A DNA stretch of 64,000 bases from Chlorobiaceae bacterium (GTDB lineage: Bacteria; Bacteroidota; Chlorobiia; Chlorobiales; Chlorobiaceae): contig JAAXWQ010000002.1 of the NCBI GenBank assembly GCA_013335115.1, positions 264,529 through 328,528 of the forward strand. The letters are read 5' to 3'. The notes below the pieces were generated by a model that had not been told where the DNA came from, made no database searches, and saw only the letters and a program-made list of their open reading frames with translations. Shown piece after piece: positions 1-9,600 of this stretch. Position numbers and translations under genes: made by a program. Each line of letters opens with the position of its first letter. Position 1 is the first letter of the stretch.

Positions 1-99
1 CGGCGTGAAGCCGGTTTCGATATCGGAGTACGGCCCGGTAAAGTCATCGAGTCCCGAAGAGCGGCGGAAATGGCTGACGCAGGTATCCTTGCTTGGTGA
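1..99 (+). CDS. C-terminal end of an unidentified protein (partial)
   Basis: Frame 1 is open from the first base to a TGA at 97-99 and encodes 32 residues beginning RREAGFDIGVRPGK and ending AEMADAGILAW. The composition looks like real protein rather than a chance frame, and the frame ends just before the convergent clpS gene. The upstream part lies outside the window, so no family can be assigned; the GFD and GK pattern recalls the tail of a Rossmann-type methyltransferase, but this is only an impression. Confidence 0.4.
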   Translation, partial: RREAGFDIGVRPGKVIESRRAAEMADAGILAW

Positions 100-157
100 G
101 GCTGGCCGGTGAAAGCTGCCCGGGGGTGCTTGGGACTTGCGTTGTCACCGATACTCC

Positions 158-502
158 TTATCCTGTCTGTATTTCCGTCTTGAGCGCGATCTCTTCGAGG
201 ACGGCGCTGACCCGGAGGCATTCGGTGATGCCTCCGGAATAGACGATGGAGCTGCCGTTGTTGTGCACCTCCCAGGTGTGCTTTTCCGCTTTTACGCGAG
301 TGCAGCGGACCGCTTTGATGATCTGGAAGATTACCTCGTCGAAGGTGTGCACTTCGTCGTTGAAGAGCACCACGCGATAGGCGTCGAGGGTATCGGTGCC
401 GGAAACGGCCTGTTCGGCCCGGACTTCCGGATTCTGCTGTGCGTCAAGCCTCGTCGTATCCATGGCGGTCGTTACGTTCATCGTGTTCATCGTGTTCGGC
501 AT
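158..502 (-). CDS. clpS: ATP-dependent Clp protease adaptor ClpS
   Basis: 114 residues. After a variable N-terminal tail of about 38 residues comes the ClpS core: [16 protein letters not shown], which carries the NDE/H surface that binds N-degron side chains, then the [13 protein letters not shown] stretch and a C-terminal helix ending ALKTEIQ. ClpS docks on the N-domain of ClpA or ClpC and hands N-end-rule substrates to the Clp protease in the cytoplasm. It lies 47 bases downstream of the LD-carboxypeptidase gene on the same strand and may be cotranscribed with it. Several ATG codons lie close together at the N-terminus (MPNTMNTMN), so the exact start is uncertain by a few residues. Confidence 0.9.
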   Translation of the reverse strand: MPNTMNTMNVTTAMDTTRLDAQQNPEVRAEQAVSGTDTLDAYRVVLFNDEVHTFDEVIFQIIKAVRCTRVKAEKHTWEVHNNGSSIVYSGGITECLRVSAVLEEIALKTEIQTG

Positions 503-549
503 CCCGTCAATCTATCGATCCTTGTTGAATCTGGCAAGCTCCTGAGGGT

Positions 550-1497
550 TCAGGCTTCGACGACCGGGTCGATGGCGCCGAACGACAGGGCTCCTTCGGA
601 AAGTTCGATACGGCATTTCGCCCCGACCGGCATGGTCATCAGCTCAGGGATATGGCCGTACGAAAGTCCCGTCATGACCGGGGTCCCTTCGGCCATCCGG
701 TTGGCATAGTAGGCGAACATCTTGTCGAACCGGTAGTCCCGGTCCTCGTCCGAAGGGTTCTTGCAGAACTGCCCGAACACCAGGCCCCTGCATTTCTGCA
801 CGAGCCCGGCGTTGAACAGGTGCGAAAGCATCCGGTCGATGCGGTAGGCTGGTTCGTTGATGTCCTCGGCGAAGAGCAGGGTGCCCCTGAACGACGGAAG
901 GAACGGCGTGCCGATCAAGGACGAGAGTACCGACAGGTTCCCTCCGATCAGTCGACCGATTGCCGTTCCCGGCTTCAGGCACCTGACGGGGTGATCGGGA
1001 AAATTCCTCAATGAACGCCCGTAAGCCGGATCGGTCAGCATGCCCCAGAAGTGCTCTTCAGTGTAGGTGCTCGGGGCATAGAGTTCCGTGGCGACCATCG
1101 GCCCCGAGAAGTTGACCAGGCCGGTTTTGGCGAAGACGGAGAGCGAGAGCGCCGTGATGTCGGAATAGCCGACGAGAATCTTGGGGTTTGCCGCGATGAG
1201 GTCGTAATCTATCCGGTCGAGCAACCTCGTCGCCCCGGCGCCACCCCGCAGGCAGAAGACTGCCTTCACGTCGGCGTCGGAAAACATCTGGTGGATGTCG
1301 TGCAGTTTGTAACGATCGGTATGCGCGGGGTCGTGTTCGGCCTGGTTCAGGTAACGCGATAGCTTGACCCGGTAGCCGTTGCGCTCAAGGTAATCGATCG
1401 CCAGGCCGATCTTTTCCGGTTCGGCACAGGTCGAAGAAGGGGAGATCAGGCCGATAACGTCTCCCTTGCGAAGGGCTTTTGGTATCAGGATCCTCAT
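550..1497 (-). CDS. ldcA: Muramoyltetrapeptide (LD-) carboxypeptidase, peptidase family S66
   Basis: 315 residues, the usual length for S66. It removes the terminal D-alanine from the L,D-bond of recycled murein tetrapeptide in the cytoplasm. Visible landmarks are KGDVIGLISPSS near the N-terminus, LRGGAG at about 83-88, the nucleophile Ser112 in GYSDITAL, Glu211 in EDINEPAYRID and His282 in YGHIPE, which together form the Ser-Glu-His triad of the family. The gene follows the atp genes on the same strand but is separated from atpC by a strong hairpin terminator, so it probably has its own promoter or depends on read-through. Confidence 0.9.
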   Translation of the reverse strand: MRILIPKALRKGDVIGLISPSSTCAEPEKIGLAIDYLERNGYRVKLSRYLNQAEHDPAHTDRYKLHDIHQMFSDADVKAVFCLRGGAGATRLLDRIDYDLIAANPKILVGYSDITALSLSVFAKTGLVNFSGPMVATELYAPSTYTEEHFWGMLTDPAYGRSLRNFPDHPVRCLKPGTAIGRLIGGNLSVLSSLIGTPFLPSFRGTLLFAEDINEPAYRIDRMLSHLFNAGLVQKCRGLVFGQFCKNPSDEDRDYRFDKMFAYYANRMAEGTPVMTGLSYGHIPELMTMPVGAKCRIELSEGALSFGAIDPVVEA

Positions 1498-1502
1498 GGG
1501 CG

Positions 1503-1540
1503 AAAAAAAACATCAGCAGCACTTGTCGGCACTGCTGATG
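1503..1540 (-). terminator. Rho-independent terminator of the atpD-atpC unit
   Basis: Read on the minus strand, CATCAGCAG pairs with CTGCTGATG (1532-1540 with 1511-1519) around a short loop and is followed by eight T residues (1503-1510). It lies about 35 bases after the atpC stop, as expected for the end of that operon. Confidence 0.85.
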
Positions 1541-1573
1541 TTTCAGGTTGGTTACGCTTCCGGGGCCTCTCCC

Positions 1574-1840
1574 TCAGGAGACGTCCTCGGTAAGCAGGAT
1601 CGCCTTGTTGTTGCTCACTTCGAAAAACCCGTCGGCAATCTGGAAGGATTGCGTGGACTTGTCGGGAAGCGAGAGCTTCACCTTGCCGTTCTTCAGTGCG
1701 GCAAGCAGCGGCGCATGACCTTTCAGGACCTGGAAAAGTCCGTCCTGGCCGGGAGCGATGATGCTATTGACCTCACCCGAGAAGAACAGCTTCTGCGGCG
1801 TGACGATGTCGATCGTTAAGGCTTTGTCGGAACTGGCCAT
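1574..1840 (-). CDS. atpC: F1Fo ATP synthase epsilon subunit, short form
   Basis: 88 residues that match only the N-terminal beta-sandwich of epsilon: [22 protein letters not shown], then [19 protein letters not shown] and the [14 protein letters not shown] end. Typical bacterial epsilon is about 135 residues with a two-helix C-terminal domain that can inhibit ATP hydrolysis; that domain is absent and the frame ends cleanly rather than by obvious damage. It sits 14 bases after atpD on the same strand, giving the separate atpD-atpC pair that is common in Chlorobi and Bacteroidetes. Confidence 0.93.
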   Translation of the reverse strand: MASSDKALTIDIVTPQKLFFSGEVNSIIAPGQDGLFQVLKGHAPLLAALKNGKVKLSLPDKSTQSFQIADGFFEVSNNKAILLTEDVS

Positions 1841-1854
1841 GTCTTCCCGTTGGT

Positions 1855-3432
<1,578 letters not shown>

Positions 3433-3529
3433 TTGGAAACGGCAGCCCGACAGGCGAGCCACAAAATCAAAGCCAAAATATACTCTAATTGTTTTCAAAA
3501 CACAAAGCAATTGTGAGGGTTCAGAAGGG

Positions 3530-3558
3530 TTGAAAAATATCCTGGATTCATCTATTAT
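3530..3558 (+). promoter_or_regulatory. Sigma-70 type promoter for the thioredoxin-like gene
   Basis: TTGAAA at 3530-3535 and TATTAT at 3553-3558 are separated by 17 bases, close to the housekeeping consensus, and lie about 60 bases upstream of the TlpA-like start codon. Assignment is by pattern only. Confidence 0.5.
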
Positions 3559-3619
3559 TCTTGGCTTGCGCGTCGTCAACAATCGTCCTGTTTCATTACA
3601 TTGATATCAAGGATTCCAC

Positions 3620-4147
3620 ATGAAAACCACCAAGTTCCGCTTACCGGCCATCTGTGCCGCCCTGCTGATCCTTTTCGCAGGCATGACGCTTTCCCGGAGC
3701 GCTTCGGCGGCACCGGTCAAGGCCCCGACATTCTCCGGCATCACCATCGACGGCAAGTCCTTCTCTTCCGCCTCGCTCGCCGGGAAGCCCTACATTGTCA
3801 ACTTCTTCGCCACCTGGTGCCCCCCGTGCCGCGCTGAAATCCCCGACATGGTTGCCGTCCAGAAGGCATGGGCCCCCAAAGGCTTCACCTTCGTCGGCAT
3901 CGCCGTCAACGAAACCGTTCCTGCGGTACAAGGGTTCATGAAAAGCAACGGCATGAGTTATCCGGTGCTCATGGCCACCCCCGCCCTTGTGCAGTCCTTC
4001 AACCGTTATGTCGACGGCGGCATCAGCGGTATCCCGACCACCTTCGTCGTCGATGCCTCGGGAAACCTGACCGGCGTCATCATCGGCCCGCGCGACAAGG
4101 CGACGTTCGAGCAGCTCATCAAGGCTTCGTTCCCGAAGAAAAAGTGA
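3620..4147 (+). CDS. Exported TlpA/ResA-like thiol:disulfide oxidoreductase
   Basis: 175 residues. A signal peptide (residues 1-30, KFRLPAICAALLILFAGM, cleavage probably near ASA-AP) is followed by a thioredoxin fold of the AhpC-TSA/redoxin type. The active site is WCPPC at 66-70, preceded by NFFAT, and the cis-proline loop is GIPTTFVVD. CPPC is typical of ResA/TlpA/CcmG proteins, which reduce disulfides outside the cytoplasmic membrane, for example in cytochrome c maturation. No cytochrome biogenesis genes are adjacent, so the partner is unknown. It is a monocistronic gene with its own promoter and terminator. Confidence 0.9.
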   Translation: MKTTKFRLPAICAALLILFAGMTLSRSASAAPVKAPTFSGITIDGKSFSSASLAGKPYIVNFFATWCPPCRAEIPDMVAVQKAWAPKGFTFVGIAVNETVPAVQGFMKSNGMSYPVLMATPALVQSFNRYVDGGISGIPTTFVVDASGNLTGVIIGPRDKATFEQLIKASFPKKK

Positions 4148-4224
4148 AATGAGCCAAGCCGCCATGTTCCCGGCCGACGCGCCTGCCGCAAGAGACGACA
4201 GGCATCAGGCATCAAAACCATGTT

Positions 4225-4261
4225 CGCCCCGGAGGACCAACTCGCCGGGGCGTGTTTTTTT
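4225..4261 (+). terminator. Rho-independent terminator after the TlpA-like gene
   Basis: CGCCCCGG (4225-4232) pairs with CCGGGGCG (4245-4252) and is followed by TGTTTTTTTC. It separates the thioredoxin-like gene from pckG. Confidence 0.85.
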
Positions 4262-4313
4262 CTTTCCTTTTTTCTGTTAACCCGTCCTTATCAACTGATC
4301 ATTCATCATCATT

Positions 4314-6176
4314 ATGGAATCGATCCCTCTCAACGCACCTGCATACGTCAGGAACCGTAAGCTTTTACAATGGGTCAAGGAGACTGCGGAGCTGTGCCTG
4401 CCTGATTCCGTTTACTGGTGTGACGGTTCGCAGGAGGAGTACGACCGCCTTTGCGTCGAAATGGTGGACAGCGGCACCTTCATCAAGCTCTCGGAGGAGA
4501 AGCGCCCGAACAGCTTCCTTTGCCGCTCCGACCCGAGCGATGTCGCCAGGGTCGAGGACCGTACCTTCATCTGCAGCATCCGCAAGCAGGATGCCGGGCC
4601 GACCAACAACTGGGTGGCGCCAAAGGAGATGAAGGCGACCATGAACAAGCTCTTCTCCGGCTGCATGAAGGGACGGACCATGTATGTCATCCCCTTCAGC
4701 ATGGGGCCGCTTGGTTCGCACATCTCCCACATCGGCGTGGAGATCTCCGATTCGCCCTACGTGGTGACCAACATGCGCATCATGACCAGGATGGGACGTG
4801 CCGCCATGGAGCTCCTTGGTGAGGAGTCCGAATACGTCCCCTGCCTGCACTCGGTCGGCGCACCGCTCGAACCCGGCCAGCAGGATGTGCCGTGGCCCTG
4901 CAACGATACCAAGTATATCGTCCACTTCCCCGAAGAGCGCGCCATCGTCTCCTACGGCAGCGGCTACGGCGGCAATGCCCTGCTTGGCAAGAAGTGCTTC
5001 GCCCTGCGCATCGCCTCGTCGATGGCCCGTGACGAAGGCTGGCTCGCCGAGCACATGCTGATTCTCGGCGTCGAGTCGCCGGAGGGTGAAAAAGACTATG
5101 TGGCGGCGGCTTTCCCGAGCGCCTGCGGCAAGACCAACTTCGCCATGATGATCCCGCCGGCTGAAATGGACGGCTGGAAGATCACCACCATCGGCGACGA
5201 CATCGCCTGGATCAAGCCAGGCAAGGACGGCCGCCTGCACGCGATCAACCCCGAGTACGGCTTCTTTGGTGTCGCCCCGGGCACTTCGGTAAAGAGCAAC
5301 CCGAACGCCATGGCCACCCTGTATGCCAACTGCATCTTCACCAACGTGGCGATGACTCCCGACGGCGACGTCTGGTGGGAGGATATGACCAAGGAGGCTC
5401 CGCCGTCGCTCATCGACTGGCAGGGAAAGCCCTGGACCCCGGATTGTGGCCGCCCGGCCGCCCATCCCAACGCCCGGTTCACCTCTCCGGCGAGCCAGTG
5501 CCCCTCGATCGATGCCGGCTGGGAGAACCCCGACGGTGTGCCGATCGCGGCCTTCATCTTCGGCGGCCGCCGCGGCGACACCATCCCGCTGGTCTACCAG
5601 TCGGCGAACTGGTATTACGGCGTCTACCTTGCTGCAACGATGGGCTCCGAGAAGACCGCGGCTGCAGCCGGCAAGATCGGCGACGTCCGGCGCGACCCCT
5701 TCGCCATGATCCCGTTCTGCGGCTACCACATGGGCGATTATTTCAACCACTGGCTGCAGATTGGCCGCACCCTGTCCGAGCCGCCGAGGATCTTCGGCGT
5801 GAACTGGTTCCGCAAGGATGAGAACGGCAAGTTCCTCTGGCCGGGCTTTGGCGACAACATGCGGGTGCTCAAATGGATCATCGGCAGGGTGCATGGCCGC
5901 TCGGCTGCGGTCGAAAGCCCGCTCGGCTGGATGCCCAAATACGAGTCCCTCGACTGGAGCGGGCTTGAGGACTTCACCTTCGAGAAGTTCACCAAGCTCA
6001 TGTCGGTCGACCGCGAGGCATGGAAGCAGGAGCTCTTCTCACATGAGGAGCTGCTCGAGAAGCTCTATGACAAGCTGCCCAAGGAGTTCAACCACATCCG
6101 CGAGCTGATGCTCTCGACGCTCTGGATGTCGCCCGAGCACTGGGCGCTGGCTCCCGAGCGCTACTCGGAGCAGTGA
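4314..6176 (+). CDS. pckG: Phosphoenolpyruvate carboxykinase, GTP-dependent
   Basis: 620 residues, the length of the GTP-type enzyme. It interconverts oxaloacetate + GTP with PEP + CO2 + GDP. The N-terminal half carries NNWVAPKEM and the P-loop with reactive cysteine, FPSACGKTN at 267-275 (Cys271); further on are the GDDIAW metal site, [14 protein letters not shown] and the guanine-binding region near [13 protein letters not shown]. In an organism running the reductive TCA cycle it would link C4 acids to PEP for gluconeogenesis, but direction cannot be read from sequence. The gene stands alone between two terminators. Confidence 0.97.
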   Translation: MESIPLNAPAYVRNRKLLQWVKETAELCLPDSVYWCDGSQEEYDRLCVEMVDSGTFIKLSEEKRPNSFLCRSDPSDVARVEDRTFICSIRKQDAGPTNNWVAPKEMKATMNKLFSGCMKGRTMYVIPFSMGPLGSHISHIGVEISDSPYVVTNMRIMTRMGRAAMELLGEESEYVPCLHSVGAPLEPGQQDVPWPCNDTKYIVHFPEERAIVSYGSGYGGNALLGKKCFALRIASSMARDEGWLAEHMLILGVESPEGEKDYVAAAFPSACGKTNFAMMIPPAEMDGWKITTIGDDIAWIKPGKDGRLHAINPEYGFFGVAPGTSVKSNPNAMATLYANCIFTNVAMTPDGDVWWEDMTKEAPPSLIDWQGKPWTPDCGRPAAHPNARFTSPASQCPSIDAGWENPDGVPIAAFIFGGRRGDTIPLVYQSANWYYGVYLAATMGSEKTAAAAGKIGDVRRDPFAMIPFCGYHMGDYFNHWLQIGRTLSEPPRIFGVNWFRKDENGKFLWPGFGDNMRVLKWIIGRVHGRSAAVESPLGWMPKYESLDWSGLEDFTFEKFTKLMSVDREAWKQELFSHEELLEKLYDKLPKEFNHIRELMLSTLWMSPEHWALAPERYSEQ

Positions 6177-6181
6177 GGAGA

Positions 6182-6213
6182 CCGTAGGGGCACGACACGC
6201 CGTGCCCCTACGG
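6182..6213. repeat. 13-bp perfect palindrome (REP-like hairpin) after pckG
   Basis: CCGTAGGGGCACG (6182-6194) is the exact reverse complement of CGTGCCCCTACGG (6201-6213) with a six-base loop. It begins six bases after the pckG stop. GTAGGGGC...GCCCCTAC hairpins are often dispersed repeats, so this may be a REP-like element as well as an RNA-stabilising or terminating structure. Confidence 0.65.
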
Positions 6214-6238
6214 TTTGTCACTTTGTCGTGACTTGCCC

Positions 6239-6287
6239 AAAACAGAAGAGGCTGGCCCGGAACGTCCGGGCCAGCCTCTTCTGTTTT
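6239..6287. terminator. 22-bp perfect hairpin, bidirectional terminator between pckG and dodecin
   Basis: The arms at 6239-6260 and 6266-6287 are perfectly complementary over 22 bp with a five-base loop (AACGT). They begin AAAA and end TTTT, so the structure reads as a terminator in both directions. It lies between the converging pckG and dodecin genes. Confidence 0.85.
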
Positions 6288-6320
6288 GATGAGCTTCGCT
6301 TCCCCTGTCAGGCGGTCGGC

Positions 6321-6533
6321 TCAGTTCCCGTCGAGCGTGAAGCCGATCTTGACCGTGACCTGCCAGTAGGCGACCTTCTGCTCCTCGACGTGGCAGCGGG
6401 TTTCGACGACCTCTACCCACCGGATGTTCCTGACCGACTCGGCGGCTTTGGCGACGGCATTATTCACCGCCTCTTCGATGCTGGTCGGGGAGGATCCGAC
6501 GACTTCGATCTTCTTATAGATATGTGCGCTCAT
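6321..6533 (-). CDS. Dodecin (flavin-storage protein)
   Basis: 70 residues from the ATG at 6533 ([15 protein letters not shown]), the usual dodecin size. A 12-residue upstream extension in frame ([12 protein letters not shown]) is possible but does not resemble the family. Dodecins form hollow dodecamers that bind flavin dimers between aromatic side chains. Seen here are [18 protein letters not shown], the Trp in [11 protein letters not shown] that stacks on the flavin, and the closing [12 protein letters not shown] strand. It is a single gene facing pckG across a bidirectional terminator. Confidence 0.92.
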   Translation of the reverse strand: MSAHIYKKIEVVGSSPTSIEEAVNNAVAKAAESVRNIRWVEVVETRCHVEEQKVAYWQVTVKIGFTLDGN

Positions 6534-6792
6534 GATGGATGATGTTTGAGAGTTATGGGATGATGCCATTCAGGTCCGCCGGGCGGTTATTCTATTAGGA
6601 TAACGAAAAATAGGATTCGCGGGCGGAAAAAATTCCCGGTGTGCGATTTTTTCTGCCGTCGGCGTCAGGGGTATGGAGGAGTCTCTGGTAGGGCGGTGCC
6701 TGGGCGAATCGTCGGATTTGAACGGGGTATGGAGATGTGTGCCTCGAGGCCTTCCCGGAGGGGGTCCGGGGAGGCCGAGGGGGCACGGCAGG

Positions 6793-7338
6793 TCAGAGGC
6801 CGAGCGAGTGGAGCAGAAGCGGGACGGCGCAGACGCCGATGGCCACGTTCAGCGCACCGCAGATCTTGGTGATGACGTTGTTGTGCTTGTACCAGGTGAA
6901 CGGCAAGAGGATGGTCAGGCCGTTGATGAGCACCAGGACGGTGCCGAGAGGCCAGATCTTGCCGAGCATGATCGCCTTGTAGCTGAACACCGCCGTCATG
7001 AAGAAGATGCCGAGAAAGAAGTGGGCGTAAACTTTCTTGTCGCCCGGGTTGTAGAAGTGCATGGCAACGACGACCCAGAACAAACCGTAGGTGGCGAAGA
7101 TGGTCCCGATATACACGCGGGCTTCCGGAGGCATGCCGACATCGAACAGGTAGAGGCAGATTGCGGTGAACAGCTGTGCGACGCCGCCGAACCATAACGC
7201 GACGTTTGCAAGGCTCCTGAAAAGCTTCGTGTGGTCGGTTTCGCTATTCATGCCGAAGCCGAGCTGCTCGAGGCCGAATACCCAGACGGTCACCATGAGG
7301 CCGAAAACCCCAATAGCTTCCGGATTGACAACGTTCAT
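6793..7338 (-). CDS. Acetate/succinate-type transporter, GPR1/FUN34/YaaH family
   Basis: 181 residues with six predicted membrane segments. The N-terminal NPEAIGVFGL is a variant of the family signature NPxPLGL, followed by FGLEQLGF, GVAQLFTAI and ATYGLFWVVVAMHFY. Members (SatP/YaaH) carry acetate and succinate across the cytoplasmic membrane. Green sulfur bacteria photoassimilate acetate, so an acetate role is plausible but is inferred. No operon partner is visible; the 223-base gap to dodecin and the 266-base gap upstream show no supportable gene. Confidence 0.88.
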   Translation of the reverse strand: MNVVNPEAIGVFGLMVTVWVFGLEQLGFGMNSETDHTKLFRSLANVALWFGGVAQLFTAICLYLFDVGMPPEARVYIGTIFATYGLFWVVVAMHFYNPGDKKVYAHFFLGIFFMTAVFSYKAIMLGKIWPLGTVLVLINGLTILLPFTWYKHNNVITKICGALNVAIGVCAVPLLLHSLGL

Positions 7339-7604
7339 CGGAAGTTCTCCTTTCTCTTTGTGTTGGTTGTTGATTGAGTGACCGGTTCCCGGAACTTCCA
7401 GATGCGGGACGGAGCGGACTGCCGAAAACCGAGACGGAATTTACCGTTAATAAACAGCAATTTTGATTTTTTTAAATCGGCTCAAGGTTGTATTGGGGGT
7501 TAACGGCAGCAGGGCCAGGGTTTTCCGGACATTGTGTATGAAATACCGCCGTTTTTTATACCTTTTCTGCGCCAGAAACTTCCAGAGAACGATGATCACG
7601 TCAT

Positions 7605-8921
7605 ATGAGCGCAGCGACAGAGGGACCTTCCGGGCCAATCCCTTCCGGATCCGGGCATGATGACCGACCCGGCAGGGATTCGCGTTTCCTGTCGGCCTTC
7701 CCTGCATTTGCCAGCAGGAACTTCCGGCTCTACTTCATCGGGCAGATCGTTTCGATGATCGGTACCTGGCTGCAGATGGTTGCCCAGGGGTGGCTGGTGC
7801 TCGAGATGACCGGTTCGGCATTCTGGGTAGGCGTCGCGGCGGCAACCTCTACCATCCCGACACTGTTCCTCTCCCTGATCGGGGGAGTCATCGTGGACCG
7901 TTATCCCCGCAAGGTCATCCTGCTCTGGACGCAGTCGCTCTCCATGGCCCTCGCCTTCATCCTTGGTATCTTCACGCTGACCCATTCCGTGACTGTCCCG
8001 GTCATCCTGGTGCTGGCATTCCTGCTCGGGTGCGTCGGCGCCGTAGCGACCCCGGCCATCCAGGCCTTCCTGAGCGAGATGGTCGACCGCAGCCAGCTCC
8101 ATTCGGCCGTTGCGCTGAACGCTTCGATCTTCAATGCTTCGCGGGTCATCGGGCCGGCCATCGCCGGCCTCATGATCGCATGGATCGGCACTGGCGGGGC
8201 ATTTGTTGCCAATGGCCTGAGCTATGTCGCCGTCATCGTCGCCCTGCAGGCGATTACGACAGCCCCCTCCCCGTCGAAGGTCGTGAACGAGCATCCTTTC
8301 GAGTCGATCCGCGACGGAGTCGCCTATACCTGGAGCCATCCGCTCCTCAGGACGATCGTGCTTTTCGTGGCCGCGGTCTCGATTTTCGGATGGTCGTTCA
8401 TGGCGATGCTGCCGGTGGTGGCCAAGCAGACCTTCGGGCTCGGGGCGTCGGGCATGGGCACGCTTTTCTCGGCTTTCGGGCTGGGATCGTTGAGCGCGAC
8501 CTTCTTCGTGTCGATGTCGAGCGGGCGGATCGGCGCCCCGAGGATGGTTGTCGGCGGGATACTCACCTTCACCCTGGCGCTGATCGCGTTCACCTTTGCG
8601 ACCGCCGTACCCCTCGCGCTTTTTTTCCTCTTCGTCTCCGGCCTCGGCATGCTTTCGGCATTCGCCACCATGACCGCCACCGTGCAGCGCCTGGTAGAAG
8701 ACCGCTACCGGGGTCGCGTGATGAGCATCTACCTCATGGTGCTGATGGGGCTGATGCCGGTCGGCAATTTCCTGGTCGGCATCCTCTCCGAGCGCTTCGG
8801 CACCGCGATCGCCATCCGCTTCGGCACGGTCGTCACCCTTGTGGCCACGCTGGTCCTTATCGCCTCCCGAAACAGGATATCGGAGGCCTGGGCATCCTAC
8901 AAGGCGGCCGAAGGCGCATAG
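7605..8921 (+). CDS. MFS exporter, enterobactin-exporter-like (MFS_3) family
   Basis: 438 residues with 12 predicted membrane helices. The N-terminal soluble tail of about 35 residues is followed by NFRLYFIGQIVSMIGTWLQMVAQGWLV, a hallmark of the EntS-like branch, then GGVIVDRYPRKVIL (the loop 2-3 motif) and a matching LVEDRYRGRVMSIYLMVLMGLMPVGN segment in the second half. It is probably a drug/proton antiporter with unknown substrate. It is followed 50 bases downstream by msrB on the same strand; cotranscription is possible. Confidence 0.88.
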   Translation: MSAATEGPSGPIPSGSGHDDRPGRDSRFLSAFPAFASRNFRLYFIGQIVSMIGTWLQMVAQGWLVLEMTGSAFWVGVAAATSTIPTLFLSLIGGVIVDRYPRKVILLWTQSLSMALAFILGIFTLTHSVTVPVILVLAFLLGCVGAVATPAIQAFLSEMVDRSQLHSAVALNASIFNASRVIGPAIAGLMIAWIGTGGAFVANGLSYVAVIVALQAITTAPSPSKVVNEHPFESIRDGVAYTWSHPLLRTIVLFVAAVSIFGWSFMAMLPVVAKQTFGLGASGMGTLFSAFGLGSLSATFFVSMSSGRIGAPRMVVGGILTFTLALIAFTFATAVPLALFFLFVSGLGMLSAFATMTATVQRLVEDRYRGRVMSIYLMVLMGLMPVGNFLVGILSERFGTAIAIRFGTVVTLVATLVLIASRNRISEAWASYKAAEGA

Positions 8922-8971
8922 CGGGAACCCTGTCGGCGACGGATGGGTTCAGATGGTGAAACGAAGGTCCC

Positions 8972-9508
8972 ATGAAACTCCCGGTACTTCTCATCCTGCT
9001 GTCGACTGCAGCCGTGTGCGCTTGTCGCGCAGGCACCCCGTCGTCGCCAACCCTGAAACACGCTGCCATGCGAGACGCTACCCATGCCTCCAATCCTTGG
9101 TACTCGAGGACGGACACCACCAGGCTCGACCTTCCGGACAGCACCTGGAAGCGGGTGCTGCCGCACGACTTGTACGAGGTCGCCAGGCACGCCGCCACCG
9201 AACGGGCGTTCACCGGAAAGTATAGTGAGTTCGAGGGGATCGGCACCTACTATTGCGCCGCCTGCGGCAACGCGCTGTTCCGTTCCGATGCTAAATTCGC
9301 GAGCACCTGCGGCTGGCCGAGCTTTTTCGAAACCGTGCGGCCGGGTAGCGTCAGCTACAGGAAAGACAGCTCGTATGGTATGGTGCGGACAGAGGTGCTG
9401 TGCGGCCGTTGCGGCGCGCACCTCGGCCACCTTTTTGACGACGGCCCTCCCCCGACGGGAAAGCGTTACTGCATGAATTCGATCTCCCTCGAGTTCGAGC
9501 CCGATTGA
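8972..9508 (+). CDS. msrB: Exported peptide-methionine (R)-S-oxide reductase MsrB
   Basis: 178 residues. The first 18 residues (MKLPVLLILLSTAAVCAC) form a signal sequence whose VCAC end could be a lipobox, suggesting a periplasmic or membrane-anchored protein; this is an inference. The MsrB domain covers about 50-178: YYCAACGNALF and CGRCGAHLGHLF supply the four zinc cysteines, TCGWPSFF is the substrate region, and RYCMNSISLEF holds the catalytic cysteine. It repairs methionine-R-sulfoxide in oxidised proteins. No msrA domain is fused or adjacent. Confidence 0.93.
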   Translation: MKLPVLLILLSTAAVCACRAGTPSSPTLKHAAMRDATHASNPWYSRTDTTRLDLPDSTWKRVLPHDLYEVARHAATERAFTGKYSEFEGIGTYYCAACGNALFRSDAKFASTCGWPSFFETVRPGSVSYRKDSSYGMVRTEVLCGRCGAHLGHLFDDGPPPTGKRYCMNSISLEFEPD

Positions 9509-9531
9509 AAGTGATGCTTCTCTTTATCGAA

Positions 9532-9589
9532 ATCGCTATCGAAATCGAGTAACCGGGCTTCCGACCCCGATGGCGATTTTGATAGCGAT
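9532..9589. repeat. Imperfect 16-bp inverted repeat between msrB and emrB
   Basis: ATCGCTATCGAAATCG (9532-9547) pairs with CGATTTTGATAGCGAT (9574-9589) with one mismatch. The left arm also contains a direct repetition of TATCGAAATCG (from 9525). It fills the 92-base gap between two convergent genes. It has no T-tract, so it looks more like a dispersed palindromic repeat than a classic terminator. Confidence 0.6.
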
Positions 9590-9600
9590 CATTGATGGAT

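Noticed and set aside
6595..6786. 63-residue minus-strand frame between dodecin and the transporter gene
   Set aside because: Pro/Arg-rich low-complexity translation, no ribosome-binding site and no family resemblance.
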